The position numbers and the translations under genes are program-made. Shown here piece after piece: positions 6,664-13,555 of a stretch of 14,040 nt of DNA; position 1 is the first letter of the stretch; every line of letters starts with the position of its first letter. The stretch comes from Enterovirga sp. GTDB lineage: Bacteria; Pseudomonadota; Alphaproteobacteria; Rhizobiales; Beijerinckiaceae. The notes below the pieces were generated by a model. It searched no databases and was not told the DNA's origin. It worked only from the letters and a program-made list of their open reading frames with translations. Location of the stretch: contig JAQGJZ010000089.1 in assembly GCA_028290385.1 (NCBI GenBank), positions 1-14,040 on the forward strand. Reading direction: 5' to 3'.

Positions 6664-6670
6664 CTTCTCC
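6664..6670 (-). promoter_or_regulatory. Ribosome-binding site for the LysR gene (supports a TTG start)
   Basis: Read leftward this is GGAGAAG; the GGAG part is 7 bases before TTG at 6659. No comparable site precedes the ATG at 6812. This site and the family N-terminus together decide the unusual start codon. Confidence 0.55.
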
Positions 6671-6685
6671 GCCCGCGATGGCGCC

Positions 6686-6704
6686 AATTACAAAATTTAA
6701 TAAC
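6686..6704. promoter_or_regulatory. Candidate LysR operator / AT-rich divergent promoter region
   Basis: In a very GC-rich window this patch is strikingly AT-rich. It contains an imperfect dyad, TTA (6688-6690) and TAA (6701-6703) around a central AAATTT (6693-6698). LysR-type regulators bind such interrupted AT-rich dyads between divergent genes. Leftward, TTTCAG and TAATTG with 17 bases between them could serve as a weak promoter for the LysR gene itself, giving autoregulation. The gap is 187 bases in all. This is inference from position and composition. Confidence 0.4.
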
Positions 6705-6846
6705 GGTCTGAAAAGCTTTCGTTTGAACTAACGACCGCTCCTGCCCAGAACACTTCCAAAGTGAACAACGGGGCGCTGCGGCGCCCACGCGAAGTGCCGC
6801 GTCCGGCCGCAAGTCGGGCCGCCCGGCATTCGGCAGGGAGGATCTT

Positions 6847-7656
6847 GTGCACGCATCCCGAACCGGACAGGCCGTGGCCAGTGACGGGACCCGGCTTTCT
6901 TACCGGCTGATCGGATCGGGGCCGGCGCGCGTCGCGCTGACGCATTCCCTCGCCATGGATGGCTCGTTCTGGGGGCCGGTCGCAGCGCAGCTTGCCGAAG
7001 AGGCCACCGTGCTGGCCTGGGATTGCCGCGGCCACGGTGCCTCCGACAAGCCGGCCGGTCCGTACACGGTCGAGCTCTTCGCGGACGATCTCGCGACGAT
7101 CTTCTCCGACCTCGGCTGGACAAAGGCGATCGTCGGCGGTGCCTCCATGGGCGGCTGCGTTACCCTGGCCTTCGCGGGACGGCACGCCGACAAGGTGCAG
7201 GGCCTCGGCCTGTTCGACACGACGGCCTGGTATGGCGCCGAGGCGCCTCAGCAATGGGCGGAGCGCGCCGACAAGGGCGTGCAGGAAGGCCTGAGGGCGC
7301 TGGTCGGTTTTCAGCAGACGCGCTGGTTCGGCGATGCCTTCCGGGCCGCCAACCCGAAGCTGGTCGCCGAGAGCGTGGACGTGTTCCTGAAGAACGACGT
7401 CCAGGCCTATGCCGAGAGCTGCCGCATGCTGGGGGCCGCCGATCTCCGCGCGGTGCTGCCCGGCATCAAGGTCCCGACCCGGATCGCGGTCGGGGAAGAA
7501 GATTACGCGACGCCGCCCGCCATGGCGGAGGCGCTGCACGCGGCCATCAGCAACTCGACCATGAAGATCATCCCCGGTGGACGCCACCTCACGCCACTCG
7601 AAGTGCCAGACGTGATCGCCGCAGAACTCCGCCAGCTTATCGAGGCCGCCCGATGA
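6847..7656 (+). CDS. Alpha/beta hydrolase (3-oxoadipate enol-lactonase-like)
   Basis: A 269-residue alpha/beta-hydrolase-fold enzyme. The oxyanion region HSLAMDGSFW (33-42) and WDCRGHGASDKP (58-69) are followed by the nucleophile elbow GGASMGG with S100. The acid D219 sits in GEEDYATPP and the histidine H247 in GGRHLTPLE, so the catalytic triad is complete. The layout resembles PcaD-type enol-lactonases and related C-N or C-C bond hydrolases, but no pca genes are nearby and the substrate cannot be read from the sequence. The start is GTG at 6847 with GGAGG at 6837-6841, 5 bases upstream. It is the first gene of the rightward operon, overlapping the coxG-like gene by ATGA. A ring-opening, lactone or amide hydrolysis step after hydroxylation is a reasonable guess. 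Confidence 0.9.
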   Translation: MHASRTGQAVASDGTRLSYRLIGSGPARVALTHSLAMDGSFWGPVAAQLAEEATVLAWDCRGHGASDKPAGPYTVELFADDLATIFSDLGWTKAIVGGASMGGCVTLAFAGRHADKVQGLGLFDTTAWYGAEAPQQWAERADKGVQEGLRALVGFQQTRWFGDAFRAANPKLVAESVDVFLKNDVQAYAESCRMLGAADLRAVLPGIKVPTRIAVGEEDYATPPAMAEALHAAISNSTMKIIPGGRHLTPLEVPDVIAAELRQLIEAAR

Positions 7657-8120
7657 AGTTCACGGGTGAATTCACCGTTTCGGCCCCGCGCGAGGTCGTC
7701 TACGACCGCCTCAACGACGCGCCGTTCTTCGCCTCATGCCTGGAGGGCGTCGGCGAGCTGACCCAAGTCGACGAGACGCGTTACACGGCCACGCTCGAGA
7801 CCCGCATCGCGTATATCAAGTTCAGGTTCGCGGTCGCGGTGGAGTTCGTCGAGAAGGTCGCGCCGGAAAAGATCGTGGCGAAGGCCGAAGGCACGCCGCT
7901 CGGCGTCGTCGGCCGCCTGACATCCACGGCGTCCGCCGTTCTGCGTGAGGACGGCCCGGACAAGACGATCGTCGCCTACGACATGGACGTCGCGCTCGCG
8001 GGCAAGCTCGGCAGCATCGGCCAGCCCGTCCTGAAGGCGAAGGCGAAAGAGATGGAGCGCTCCTTCGTGAAGAACATCAACGCCGCGTTCGCAAACGCCG
8101 GCTCGGAGGCGAGAGCATGA
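7653..8120 (+). CDS. CoxG-like SRPBCC-family protein
   Basis: A 155-residue CoxG-type protein (carbon monoxide dehydrogenase subunit G family, SRPBCC/START-like ligand-binding fold). The start MKFTGEFTVSAPREVVYDRLNDAPFF is the classic beginning of the fold. The middle, IAYIKFRFAVAVEFVEKV and VVGRLTSTASAVLRED, and the C-terminal helix KAKEMERSFVKNINAAF complete it. CoxG accompanies molybdenum hydroxylases of the CODH/XDH class and has been linked to membrane attachment of the enzyme and to hand-over to the quinone pool. It is a helper, not an enzyme subunit. Both ends overlap neighbours as ATGA (hydrolase before, FAD subunit after), so it is embedded in the operon. There is no hydrophobic C-terminal anchor, unlike longer CoxG proteins. 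Confidence 0.9.
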   Translation: MKFTGEFTVSAPREVVYDRLNDAPFFASCLEGVGELTQVDETRYTATLETRIAYIKFRFAVAVEFVEKVAPEKIVAKAEGTPLGVVGRLTSTASAVLREDGPDKTIVAYDMDVALAGKLGSIGQPVLKAKAKEMERSFVKNINAAFANAGSEARA

Positions 8121-8986
8121 GAGGCTTCGAACTCGTGCACCCGGCCTCGCTCGACGAGGCCATCAAACTTCTTGATGTCGACGATCCGACGGTGCGGCCC
8201 TTTTCGGGCGGCACCGCCCTGATGCTGATGATGAAGACGGGCGTCTTCCAGCCTAGCATCCTGGTCCATCTGGGCGGGCTCGAGGCGGAACATGCCGCCG
8301 TTGCCGTGACGCCCGAGGGGGGGCTGCGGATCGGCGCCCTGGCGACGCTGACCAGCGTCGAGCATTCCGCCGAGGTCGTCCGGGTTGCTCCCGTCATCCC
8401 CCGCGCGATGAAGCGGCTCGCGAACGTGCGGGTGCGCAACGTGGCGCGGATCGGCGGCAATCTGGCTCATGGCGACCCCCACATGGATCTGCCGCCGGTG
8501 CTGTCGTCCCTCGGGGGCGCCGTCACGGTTCGGGGTCCCGGGGGCACGCGCAGCATCCCAATCGAGGGTCTGTTCTCCGGCTATTACGAGACGGTCCTGA
8601 CCCGGGGCGAACTGATCACCGACGTGACGCTTCCCTCACAGCGCGGCTGGGCCTCCGCCTATTTGAAATGCACCACGCGCTCGGCCGATGACTGGCCGAC
8701 CCTCGGCGTTGCCGTGTCCCTCAAGGTGACGGACGGCGCCATCGCGGAATCCCGGGTCATGGTGTCGGCCGCGACCGAGAAGCTGACGCGGCTTCCCTCC
8801 GCCGAAGCGGTGCTCAAAGGGGCCAATGCAGGCGAGGACGCGGTTGCGAGGGCGGCTGATGCAGCCGCCGCCGAAGCTGAGACGATCGACGATGCGCGCG
8901 GCTCGGCCGAATACAAGACCGAACTCCTGCGGGTCTACGTGAAGCGGGCCCTCGGCGAGGCTATCCGGAACGGGGCAGTGCAATGA
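8117..8986 (+). CDS. FAD-binding (medium) subunit of a xanthine dehydrogenase-family Mo hydroxylase
   Basis: A 289-residue CoxM/XDH-type FAD subunit. It accepts electrons from the [2Fe-2S] subunit and passes them to the final acceptor. FAD-binding motifs are PFSGGTALM (28-36) and RIGGNLAHGDPHMDLPPVL (111-129), the latter equivalent to the TIGGN/D-P motif of CoxM. The C-terminal CO_deh_flav_C domain starts near residue 165 (KCTTRSADDWPTLGVAVSLKV is its opening). Length and domain order are those of the three-subunit hydroxylases, not of fused XDH. It overlaps the genes before and after by ATGA, which suits assembly of a hetero-oligomer in equal amounts. Confidence 0.93.
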   Translation: MRGFELVHPASLDEAIKLLDVDDPTVRPFSGGTALMLMMKTGVFQPSILVHLGGLEAEHAAVAVTPEGGLRIGALATLTSVEHSAEVVRVAPVIPRAMKRLANVRVRNVARIGGNLAHGDPHMDLPPVLSSLGGAVTVRGPGGTRSIPIEGLFSGYYETVLTRGELITDVTLPSQRGWASAYLKCTTRSADDWPTLGVAVSLKVTDGAIAESRVMVSAATEKLTRLPSAEAVLKGANAGEDAVARAADAAAAEAETIDDARGSAEYKTELLRVYVKRALGEAIRNGAVQ

Positions 8987-11256
8987 ACGTCATGCGACCC
9001 ATGCCGGCCGGACAGGTCGGTCGCTCGGTGCCGCGGCTCGAGGCCCGGCAGAAGGTCACCGGCCGTGCCGATTACGTCCACAATGTCGTCGTGCCGGGCA
9101 TGCTGTACACGAAGGTGTTCCGCAGCACCGTCGCGCACGGCCGCATCCTGTCCATCGACACCTCGGCCGCCGAGGCGCTGGAGGGCGTCTACCGGGTCGT
9201 GACCGGCGAGGACATCAAGACGATCGTCCCCGAGCCGTATTACGGCCCGGCATTCCACGACCAGCCGGTCCTGGCGCTCGAGAAGGTCCGCCATGTCGGC
9301 GAGCCGGTCGCGGTGGTCCTCGCTGAGGATCCCTATATCGCGGCCGAGGCGGTACAACTGATCACGGCCGAGTACGAGGAGCTGGAGCCGGTCTTCGACG
9401 AGGTCGAGGCCGTCACGTCCAAGGCGGTGGTGCACGAGGTGCTGAGGCCGGCCGGGACGTTCCCGGACCTGAAGCACCTGGTCGGCCGGCGCGACACCAA
9501 CGTCGCGCTCGATTACCAACTGCGCCGCGGCGACGTGGATGCCGCCTTTGCGGCCGCGGACCACGTGTTCGAGCACGAGTTCCGCACGCAGCAGACGATG
9601 CACACGCCGCTCGAGCCGATGGTGTCGCTCGCCATCCCCGGGCACGAGTCGCTGACGATCCACACGGCCTCGCAGAGCCCGTCCTTCGTCCGCATCGAGA
9701 TCGCCCGCCTGCTCGGCTGGCCCGAAAACCGGGTTCGGGTTCTGGTTCCGCATCTCGGCGGCGGGTTCGGCGCCAAGCTCTACATCAAGCTGGAGGCGCT
9801 GGTCGCCTGCCTGGCGCTGCTGGTGCGCCGGCCCGTGAAGCTGTCCCTCACCATGGAGGAGCAGTTCTACACGATCACCAAGCACGCCAGCACGTTCCGC
9901 ATCAAAAGCTCGATCAAGAACGGCAAGATCACCGGCCGGCGCTGCGAGGTGTTCTGGAATGGCGGCGCTTACGCCGATATCGGCCCGCGCGTGACCCAGA
10001 AATCCGGCTTCACGGCTCCGGGGCCCTACGACATCGAGAACGTCTCGATCGATTCCGTCGCGCTCTACACCAACCGGCCGCCCGCGGGCGCGCTGCGCGG
10101 CTTCGGCATCCCGCAGCTCGTCTGGGCGTACGAGAGCCACACGGACCTGATCGCGCGCGATCTCGGCATCGATCCGGTCGAGTTCCGTCGCAACAACATT
10201 CTGCGCGAAGGCCGGGAGCAGGCCACCGGAACGGCGATGAAGGACGCGGCGATCGAAGCCGTGCTCGACGACATCGCGCAGAAGATGGACTGGTCGAAGC
10301 CCTTCGACCGCGGCACCGGGACGGTGAAGCGCGGGCGCGGCATCGCGATCGGCTTCAAGGCGTCGATTTCGCCCACGACCTCGGTCGCCATCGTGAACGT
10401 CTATGGCGACGGCTCGTGCAGCGTTTATCTGTCCACGGTCGACATGGGCCAAGGCTCGGACACGGCCATGGCCCAGATCGTTGCCGAGACGCTCGGCATC
10501 GAGACGGAGAACGTCAAGGTCATCCATCCGGACACGGATGTGACGCCCTACGACATGGCGACGCTCGGCTCGCGCTCGACCTTCCACATGGGCCACGCCG
10601 TGAAGCTCGCGGCCCAGCATGCGCGCGACCAGCTGACCGAGCTCGCGGCGAGCCTCGGCCTGCCGGCCGGCACGAACTACGGTCCGAAGGAGCTGTTCAA
10701 GAAGAAGTACGGCATGCAGGCCGGCAACATCGTCGGCGTTGGCTCCTACATCCCGGAATACACCTCGCCGGCTCCCGAGACGGGCCTGTCGGCCAACGTC
10801 ACGCCGTTCTGGATGGTTGGTGGCACCGGCGTCGAGATCGAGGTCGATACCGAAACCGGCCACGTGAAGATCCTGCGCATGATCAATGCGGCGGATCTCG
10901 GCCGGGCGCTGAACCCCAAGGTGGTCGAGACCCAGCTGTCCGGCGCGGCGCTCATGCAGCTCGGCTTTACGCTGTTCGAGAACATGGAATACGACAACGG
11001 CCAGGTCACGAACGCGTCCTTCGCCGATTACAAGATCCCGGGAATCCATGACATCCCAGCCCGGATCGAGAACGACATCGTCGAGGCCGAGCAGACCAAC
11101 GGGCCCTATGGCGCCAAAGGCGTCGGCGAAAGCGCGACCTTCGGGGTCTCCCCGGCGATCGCCAACGCAATCCACGATGCGGTCGGCGTGCGCCTGACCG
11201 AGATGCCGCTCACCCCGGAATCGGTTTTCCGGGCCATCCGGGCGAAGAAGGGCTGA
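8983..11256 (+). CDS. Molybdenum cofactor-binding (large) subunit of a xanthine dehydrogenase-family hydroxylase
   Basis: A 757-residue catalytic subunit with the N-terminal hammerhead domain (about 20-145) and the molybdopterin-binding region after it. Visible are HLGGGFGAK (257-265), the active-site loop GALRGFGIPQ (369-378), DMGQGSDT (487-494) and GPYGAKGVGE with the base E716. Molybdopterin cytosine dinucleotide is the expected cofactor of this class. Type I CO dehydrogenase carries an AYxCSFR loop with the Cu-S cysteine at 369-378; that cysteine is absent here, and RGFG is the arrangement of xanthine dehydrogenase-like enzymes, where the Phe contacts aromatic substrates. The enzyme therefore probably hydroxylates a purine-like, N-heteroaromatic or aldehyde substrate. 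It starts by ATGA overlap with the FAD subunit and ends 5 bases before the Fe-S subunit gene. Databases may label it coxL; that name is not supported. Confidence 0.93.
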   Translation: MNVMRPMPAGQVGRSVPRLEARQKVTGRADYVHNVVVPGMLYTKVFRSTVAHGRILSIDTSAAEALEGVYRVVTGEDIKTIVPEPYYGPAFHDQPVLALEKVRHVGEPVAVVLAEDPYIAAEAVQLITAEYEELEPVFDEVEAVTSKAVVHEVLRPAGTFPDLKHLVGRRDTNVALDYQLRRGDVDAAFAAADHVFEHEFRTQQTMHTPLEPMVSLAIPGHESLTIHTASQSPSFVRIEIARLLGWPENRVRVLVPHLGGGFGAKLYIKLEALVACLALLVRRPVKLSLTMEEQFYTITKHASTFRIKSSIKNGKITGRRCEVFWNGGAYADIGPRVTQKSGFTAPGPYDIENVSIDSVALYTNRPPAGALRGFGIPQLVWAYESHTDLIARDLGIDPVEFRRNNILREGREQATGTAMKDAAIEAVLDDIAQKMDWSKPFDRGTGTVKRGRGIAIGFKASISPTTSVAIVNVYGDGSCSVYLSTVDMGQGSDTAMAQIVAETLGIETENVKVIHPDTDVTPYDMATLGSRSTFHMGHAVKLAAQHARDQLTELAASLGLPAGTNYGPKELFKKKYGMQAGNIVGVGSYIPEYTSPAPETGLSANVTPFWMVGGTGVEIEVDTETGHVKILRMINAADLGRALNPKVVETQLSGAALMQLGFTLFENMEYDNGQVTNASFADYKIPGIHDIPARIENDIVEAEQTNGPYGAKGVGESATFGVSPAIANAIHDAVGVRLTEMPLTPESVFRAIRAKKG

Positions 11257-11261
11257 ACCCG

Positions 11262-11741
11262 ATGGATTCCACCTCCCGCCAAATCCGGTTCACGCTGAAC
11301 GGCCGGCCCGTCTCGGCGCGTGTCGAAAGCCACCTCGATCTCGTCGACCTGCTGCGCCGGTTCGACCTGTTCGGCGCCCGCGAGAGCTGCGGCCAGGGCC
11401 TGTGCGGCTGCTGCACGGTTCTCGTGGACGGGGTTGCCGTCTCGGGCTGTCTCACGCTGGCGCAACTCGTGGACGGCAAGTCCGTCACCACGGTGGAGAG
11501 CCTCGACGAGAGCGGCGAGCTGAGCCACGTGCAGCAGGCCTTCATCGACGAGGGCGCGTTCCAGTGCGGCTTCTGCACGCCGGGCTTCGTGATGATGGCG
11601 CACGAGCTCCTGAAGCAGAACCCGGACCCGAACGAGACCGAGATCCGAGACTATCTCGCCGGAAATCTGTGCCGCTGCGCGGCTTACCCGGAGATCATCC
11701 GGGCCGTGAGGAGCGCCGCAGACCGGATGAGGCCGGCCTAG
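11262..11741 (+). CDS. [2Fe-2S] (small) subunit of the Mo hydroxylase
   Basis: A 159-residue ferredoxin-like subunit that relays electrons from the Mo centre to FAD. The N-terminal plant-type [2Fe-2S] site uses C43, C48, C51 and C63 (ESCGQGLCGCCTVLVDG...SGC). The C-terminal helical-domain cluster uses C102, C105, C137 and C139 (QCGFCTPGF and NLCRCAAYPEI). All eight ligands are present and the length is typical of CoxS/NdhS-like subunits. It follows the large subunit after only 5 bases. The order FAD, Mo, Fe-S differs from the Fe-S-first order of some hydroxylases but is common among coxMLS-type operons. Confidence 0.96.
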   Translation: MDSTSRQIRFTLNGRPVSARVESHLDLVDLLRRFDLFGARESCGQGLCGCCTVLVDGVAVSGCLTLAQLVDGKSVTTVESLDESGELSHVQQAFIDEGAFQCGFCTPGFVMMAHELLKQNPDPNETEIRDYLAGNLCRCAAYPEIIRAVRSAADRMRPA

Positions 11742-11777
11742 CCGGCCGGAGGCCTAAATCGCCTCAGCCCGAGGCGC

Positions 11778-11782
11778 GGAGG
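11778..11782 (+). promoter_or_regulatory. Shine-Dalgarno of the MFS gene (decides the start)
   Basis: GGAGG lies 7 bases before the ATG at 11790. The in-frame GTG at 11784 would be only one base away, so ATG is preferred. Confidence 0.7.
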
Positions 11783-11789
11783 GGTGAGC

Positions 11790-13130
11790 ATGCTGCAATC
11801 GGCACCGACCGGAACGCACGAGCTACCCTGGTACAGAAGTCTGAACCGCAAGCAGTGGAACACGCTGCTTGCGTCCAACCTCGGTTGGCTTTTTGACGGG
11901 TTCGAGAATTACGCACTGATCCTCACCGCCGGGCCGGCGCTGAGGCACCTGCTCGACCCCTCGCAGCACGGGCAGATCCCGTTTTTCGTCGGCACCATCA
12001 TCGCCATCAACCTCCTCGGCTGGGGGATCGGCGGAATGCTGGGCGGCATCTTGGCCGACTATATCGGCCGCAAGCGCATGATGGTTCTGGCGATCCTCGC
12101 CTATTCCGTCATGACCGGCCTCTCGGCCTTTGCCTTCAACTGGTGGTCCTTCGCGATCCTGCGCTTCCTGGTCGGGATCGCGGTCGGATCGGAATGGGCG
12201 ACAGGCTCATCCATGATGGCGGAGCTCTGGCCCGACCGCGCACGCGGCAAGGGCGCGGGCCTCATGCAATGCGGCCTCGGGATCGGGTTCTTCATCGCCT
12301 CGCTGGTCTGGCTTTTCGTGGCGCCGCTGGGCGAGGAATCCTGGCGCTACATGTACCTGATCGGCGTGCTGCCGGCCCTGCTGACGCTCTGGATCCGCCG
12401 GTCCATTCCGGAATCCGAGCTCTGGGAGGAGGCGAAGAAGCGCCGGGAAGCCGCGCAAGCCCGGAAGGGAAGGGGGGAGAGCCTGTCCGAATCCGAGCAG
12501 CAGCTCACCAAGTTCACTCTGACCGACCTGTTCACCGACCCGGCCTCGCGAGGCCGGACGGTTGTCGTCTTTCTCATGTCACTGACGACGACGGTCGGGT
12601 TCTGGAGCATCTCAACCTGGGTGCCGCCCTTTATCGGCGCCACGGCGGCGAGGGGAGGCCTGCAGCCGGCCGAATGGGCGAGCTACGCGGGCATGGCCTA
12701 CACGGCTGGCTCGATCACCGGCTACGTCGCATTCGGGTTCCTGGCGGACTGGATCGGCCGCAAGCCGGTGACCATGGCGTTCTTCGGGTTCGCCTTTCTG
12801 CTGACCCCGGTCCTCTTCTTCTGGACGCAGGACCTGCGGACGCTCCTGCTGCTCGCCTTCGTGAACGCGATCTTCTCCAACGGGCAATATACCTGGATGC
12901 CCGTCTGGCTTCCGGAGCTTTATCCGACCCGGATGCGGGCGACCGCGCTCGCCTTCGCGTTCAACGCGCCGCGCTTCATTGCCTTCCTGGGGCCGCTGCT
13001 CGCCGGGACCATGATCGTGACCTTTGGCGGCTACGGCCAGGCCGCGATGGTGCTGGCCTCGATCTATATCCTCGGCCTCGCGGCGGCGCCGTTCCTGCCC
13101 GAGACGAAGGGCAAGCCGCTCCCGGCCTGA
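11790..13130 (+). CDS. MFS transporter (metabolite/aromatic acid:H+ symporter-like)
   Basis: A 446-residue major facilitator protein with about 12 hydrophobic segments. The first helix contains LGWLFDGFENYAL (31-43) with the acidic pair D36/E39, as in the DGFD-type first helix of organic and aromatic acid symporters. Motif A appears twice: ADYIGRKR (89-96) after helix 2 and ADWIGRKP in the second half. RFLVGIAVGSEWATGSS (125-141) is the helix-4 motif shared by sugar and organic-acid porters. A charged cytosolic loop (ESELWEEAKKRREAAQARKG) separates the two halves. It lies 48 bases after the [2Fe-2S] gene, in the same direction, with a hairpin after it, so it is probably the last gene of the operon and imports the hydroxylase substrate. 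The exact substrate is unknown; a carboxylated compound is plausible. Confidence 0.9.
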   Translation: MLQSAPTGTHELPWYRSLNRKQWNTLLASNLGWLFDGFENYALILTAGPALRHLLDPSQHGQIPFFVGTIIAINLLGWGIGGMLGGILADYIGRKRMMVLAILAYSVMTGLSAFAFNWWSFAILRFLVGIAVGSEWATGSSMMAELWPDRARGKGAGLMQCGLGIGFFIASLVWLFVAPLGEESWRYMYLIGVLPALLTLWIRRSIPESELWEEAKKRREAAQARKGRGESLSESEQQLTKFTLTDLFTDPASRGRTVVVFLMSLTTTVGFWSISTWVPPFIGATAARGGLQPAEWASYAGMAYTAGSITGYVAFGFLADWIGRKPVTMAFFGFAFLLTPVLFFWTQDLRTLLLLAFVNAIFSNGQYTWMPVWLPELYPTRMRATALAFAFNAPRFIAFLGPLLAGTMIVTFGGYGQAAMVLASIYILGLAAAPFLPETKGKPLPA

Positions 13131-13146
13131 CCGACGCGGCAGAAGG

Positions 13147-13173
13147 CAGCCCCGTCCTGCCCGGACGGGGCTG
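13147..13173 (+). terminator. Strong hairpin after the MFS gene (probable operon end)
   Basis: CAGCCCCGTCC (13147-13157) pairs perfectly with GGACGGGGCTG (13163-13173) around a TGCCC loop, 16 bases after the stop codon. It has no T-run, so it may act as a Rho-assisted terminator or as an mRNA-stabilising 3' end rather than a classical intrinsic terminator. Confidence 0.55.
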
Positions 13174-13515
13174 AGCAACCTGGGATACCGCTGAGGAGCC
13201 GGCCAGTGTGGTGAGGTCCGCCCGCGCCGGCTCGCCTGCGCTCTTCGGGCGGCGGCCAGCGCCAGGAGAACTGAACGGAGCTGGTTCCTTCCGCATCAGA
13301 GCTGCGGCCGAGACTTGGGCGCACACGCCCGTTGCGGACAGGCGGAGAAGCCTCGCGGCCTGCCGAGGGACCTGGCCGAGATCAGCCCCGCAGCGCCACC
13401 TCGCGCTTTGCCAAGCGATGGGGCGCCCAGCAGGGATCAGCAGGAAATCCGCGGCCGCGAGCAGGGCTGGGCTGGCGGCATGATCGGAGCGCCTGTGGGG
13501 AGCTCCCCGGGGCAC

Positions 13516-13551
13516 GAAAGGCGAGCGACCGGACGGAGCCGGCCGCTCGCC
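13516..13551 (-). terminator. Terminator-like hairpin of the tctA-type gene
   Basis: GGCGAGCG (13520-13527) pairs with CGCTCGCC (13544-13551), with an inner CCGG/CCGG stem. It begins 4 bases past the leftward stop codon. Read leftward the stem is followed by a short T tract (three T). It is a plausible end of the transporter operon. Confidence 0.55.
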
Positions 13552-13555
13552 GGGT

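Larger units (their letters stand above)
13131..13555. other. Gene-poor convergent intergenic region
   Basis: 425 bases between two convergent units. Apart from a hairpin near each end I see no gene. Open frames of 77-91 codons exist on the plus strand around 13208-13590, but they are arginine/alanine/proline-rich, match no family I know and lack ribosome sites. The composition is like the neighbours. It may be decayed coding sequence or simple spacer. Confidence 0.5.

Noticed and set aside
6847..7656. pcaD (3-oxoadipate enol-lactonase) as a firm name
   Set aside because: The fold and triad fit, but no pca genes are nearby and the sequence does not separate it from other alpha/beta hydrolases such as amide or C-C bond hydrolases.
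8935..11175. A 746-codon open frame antisense to the Mo subunit gene
   Set aside because: It mirrors the codon bias of the real gene in GC-rich DNA, is rich in Arg/Asp/Gly/Val/Leu and matches no family; the sense strand encodes a clear Mo-cofactor subunit with all motifs.
8983..11741. Carbon monoxide dehydrogenase (coxL/coxS) assignment
   Set aside because: The large subunit lacks the AYxCSFR cysteine loop of type I CO dehydrogenase and has RGFG instead; only the superfamily and the accessory CoxG are shared.
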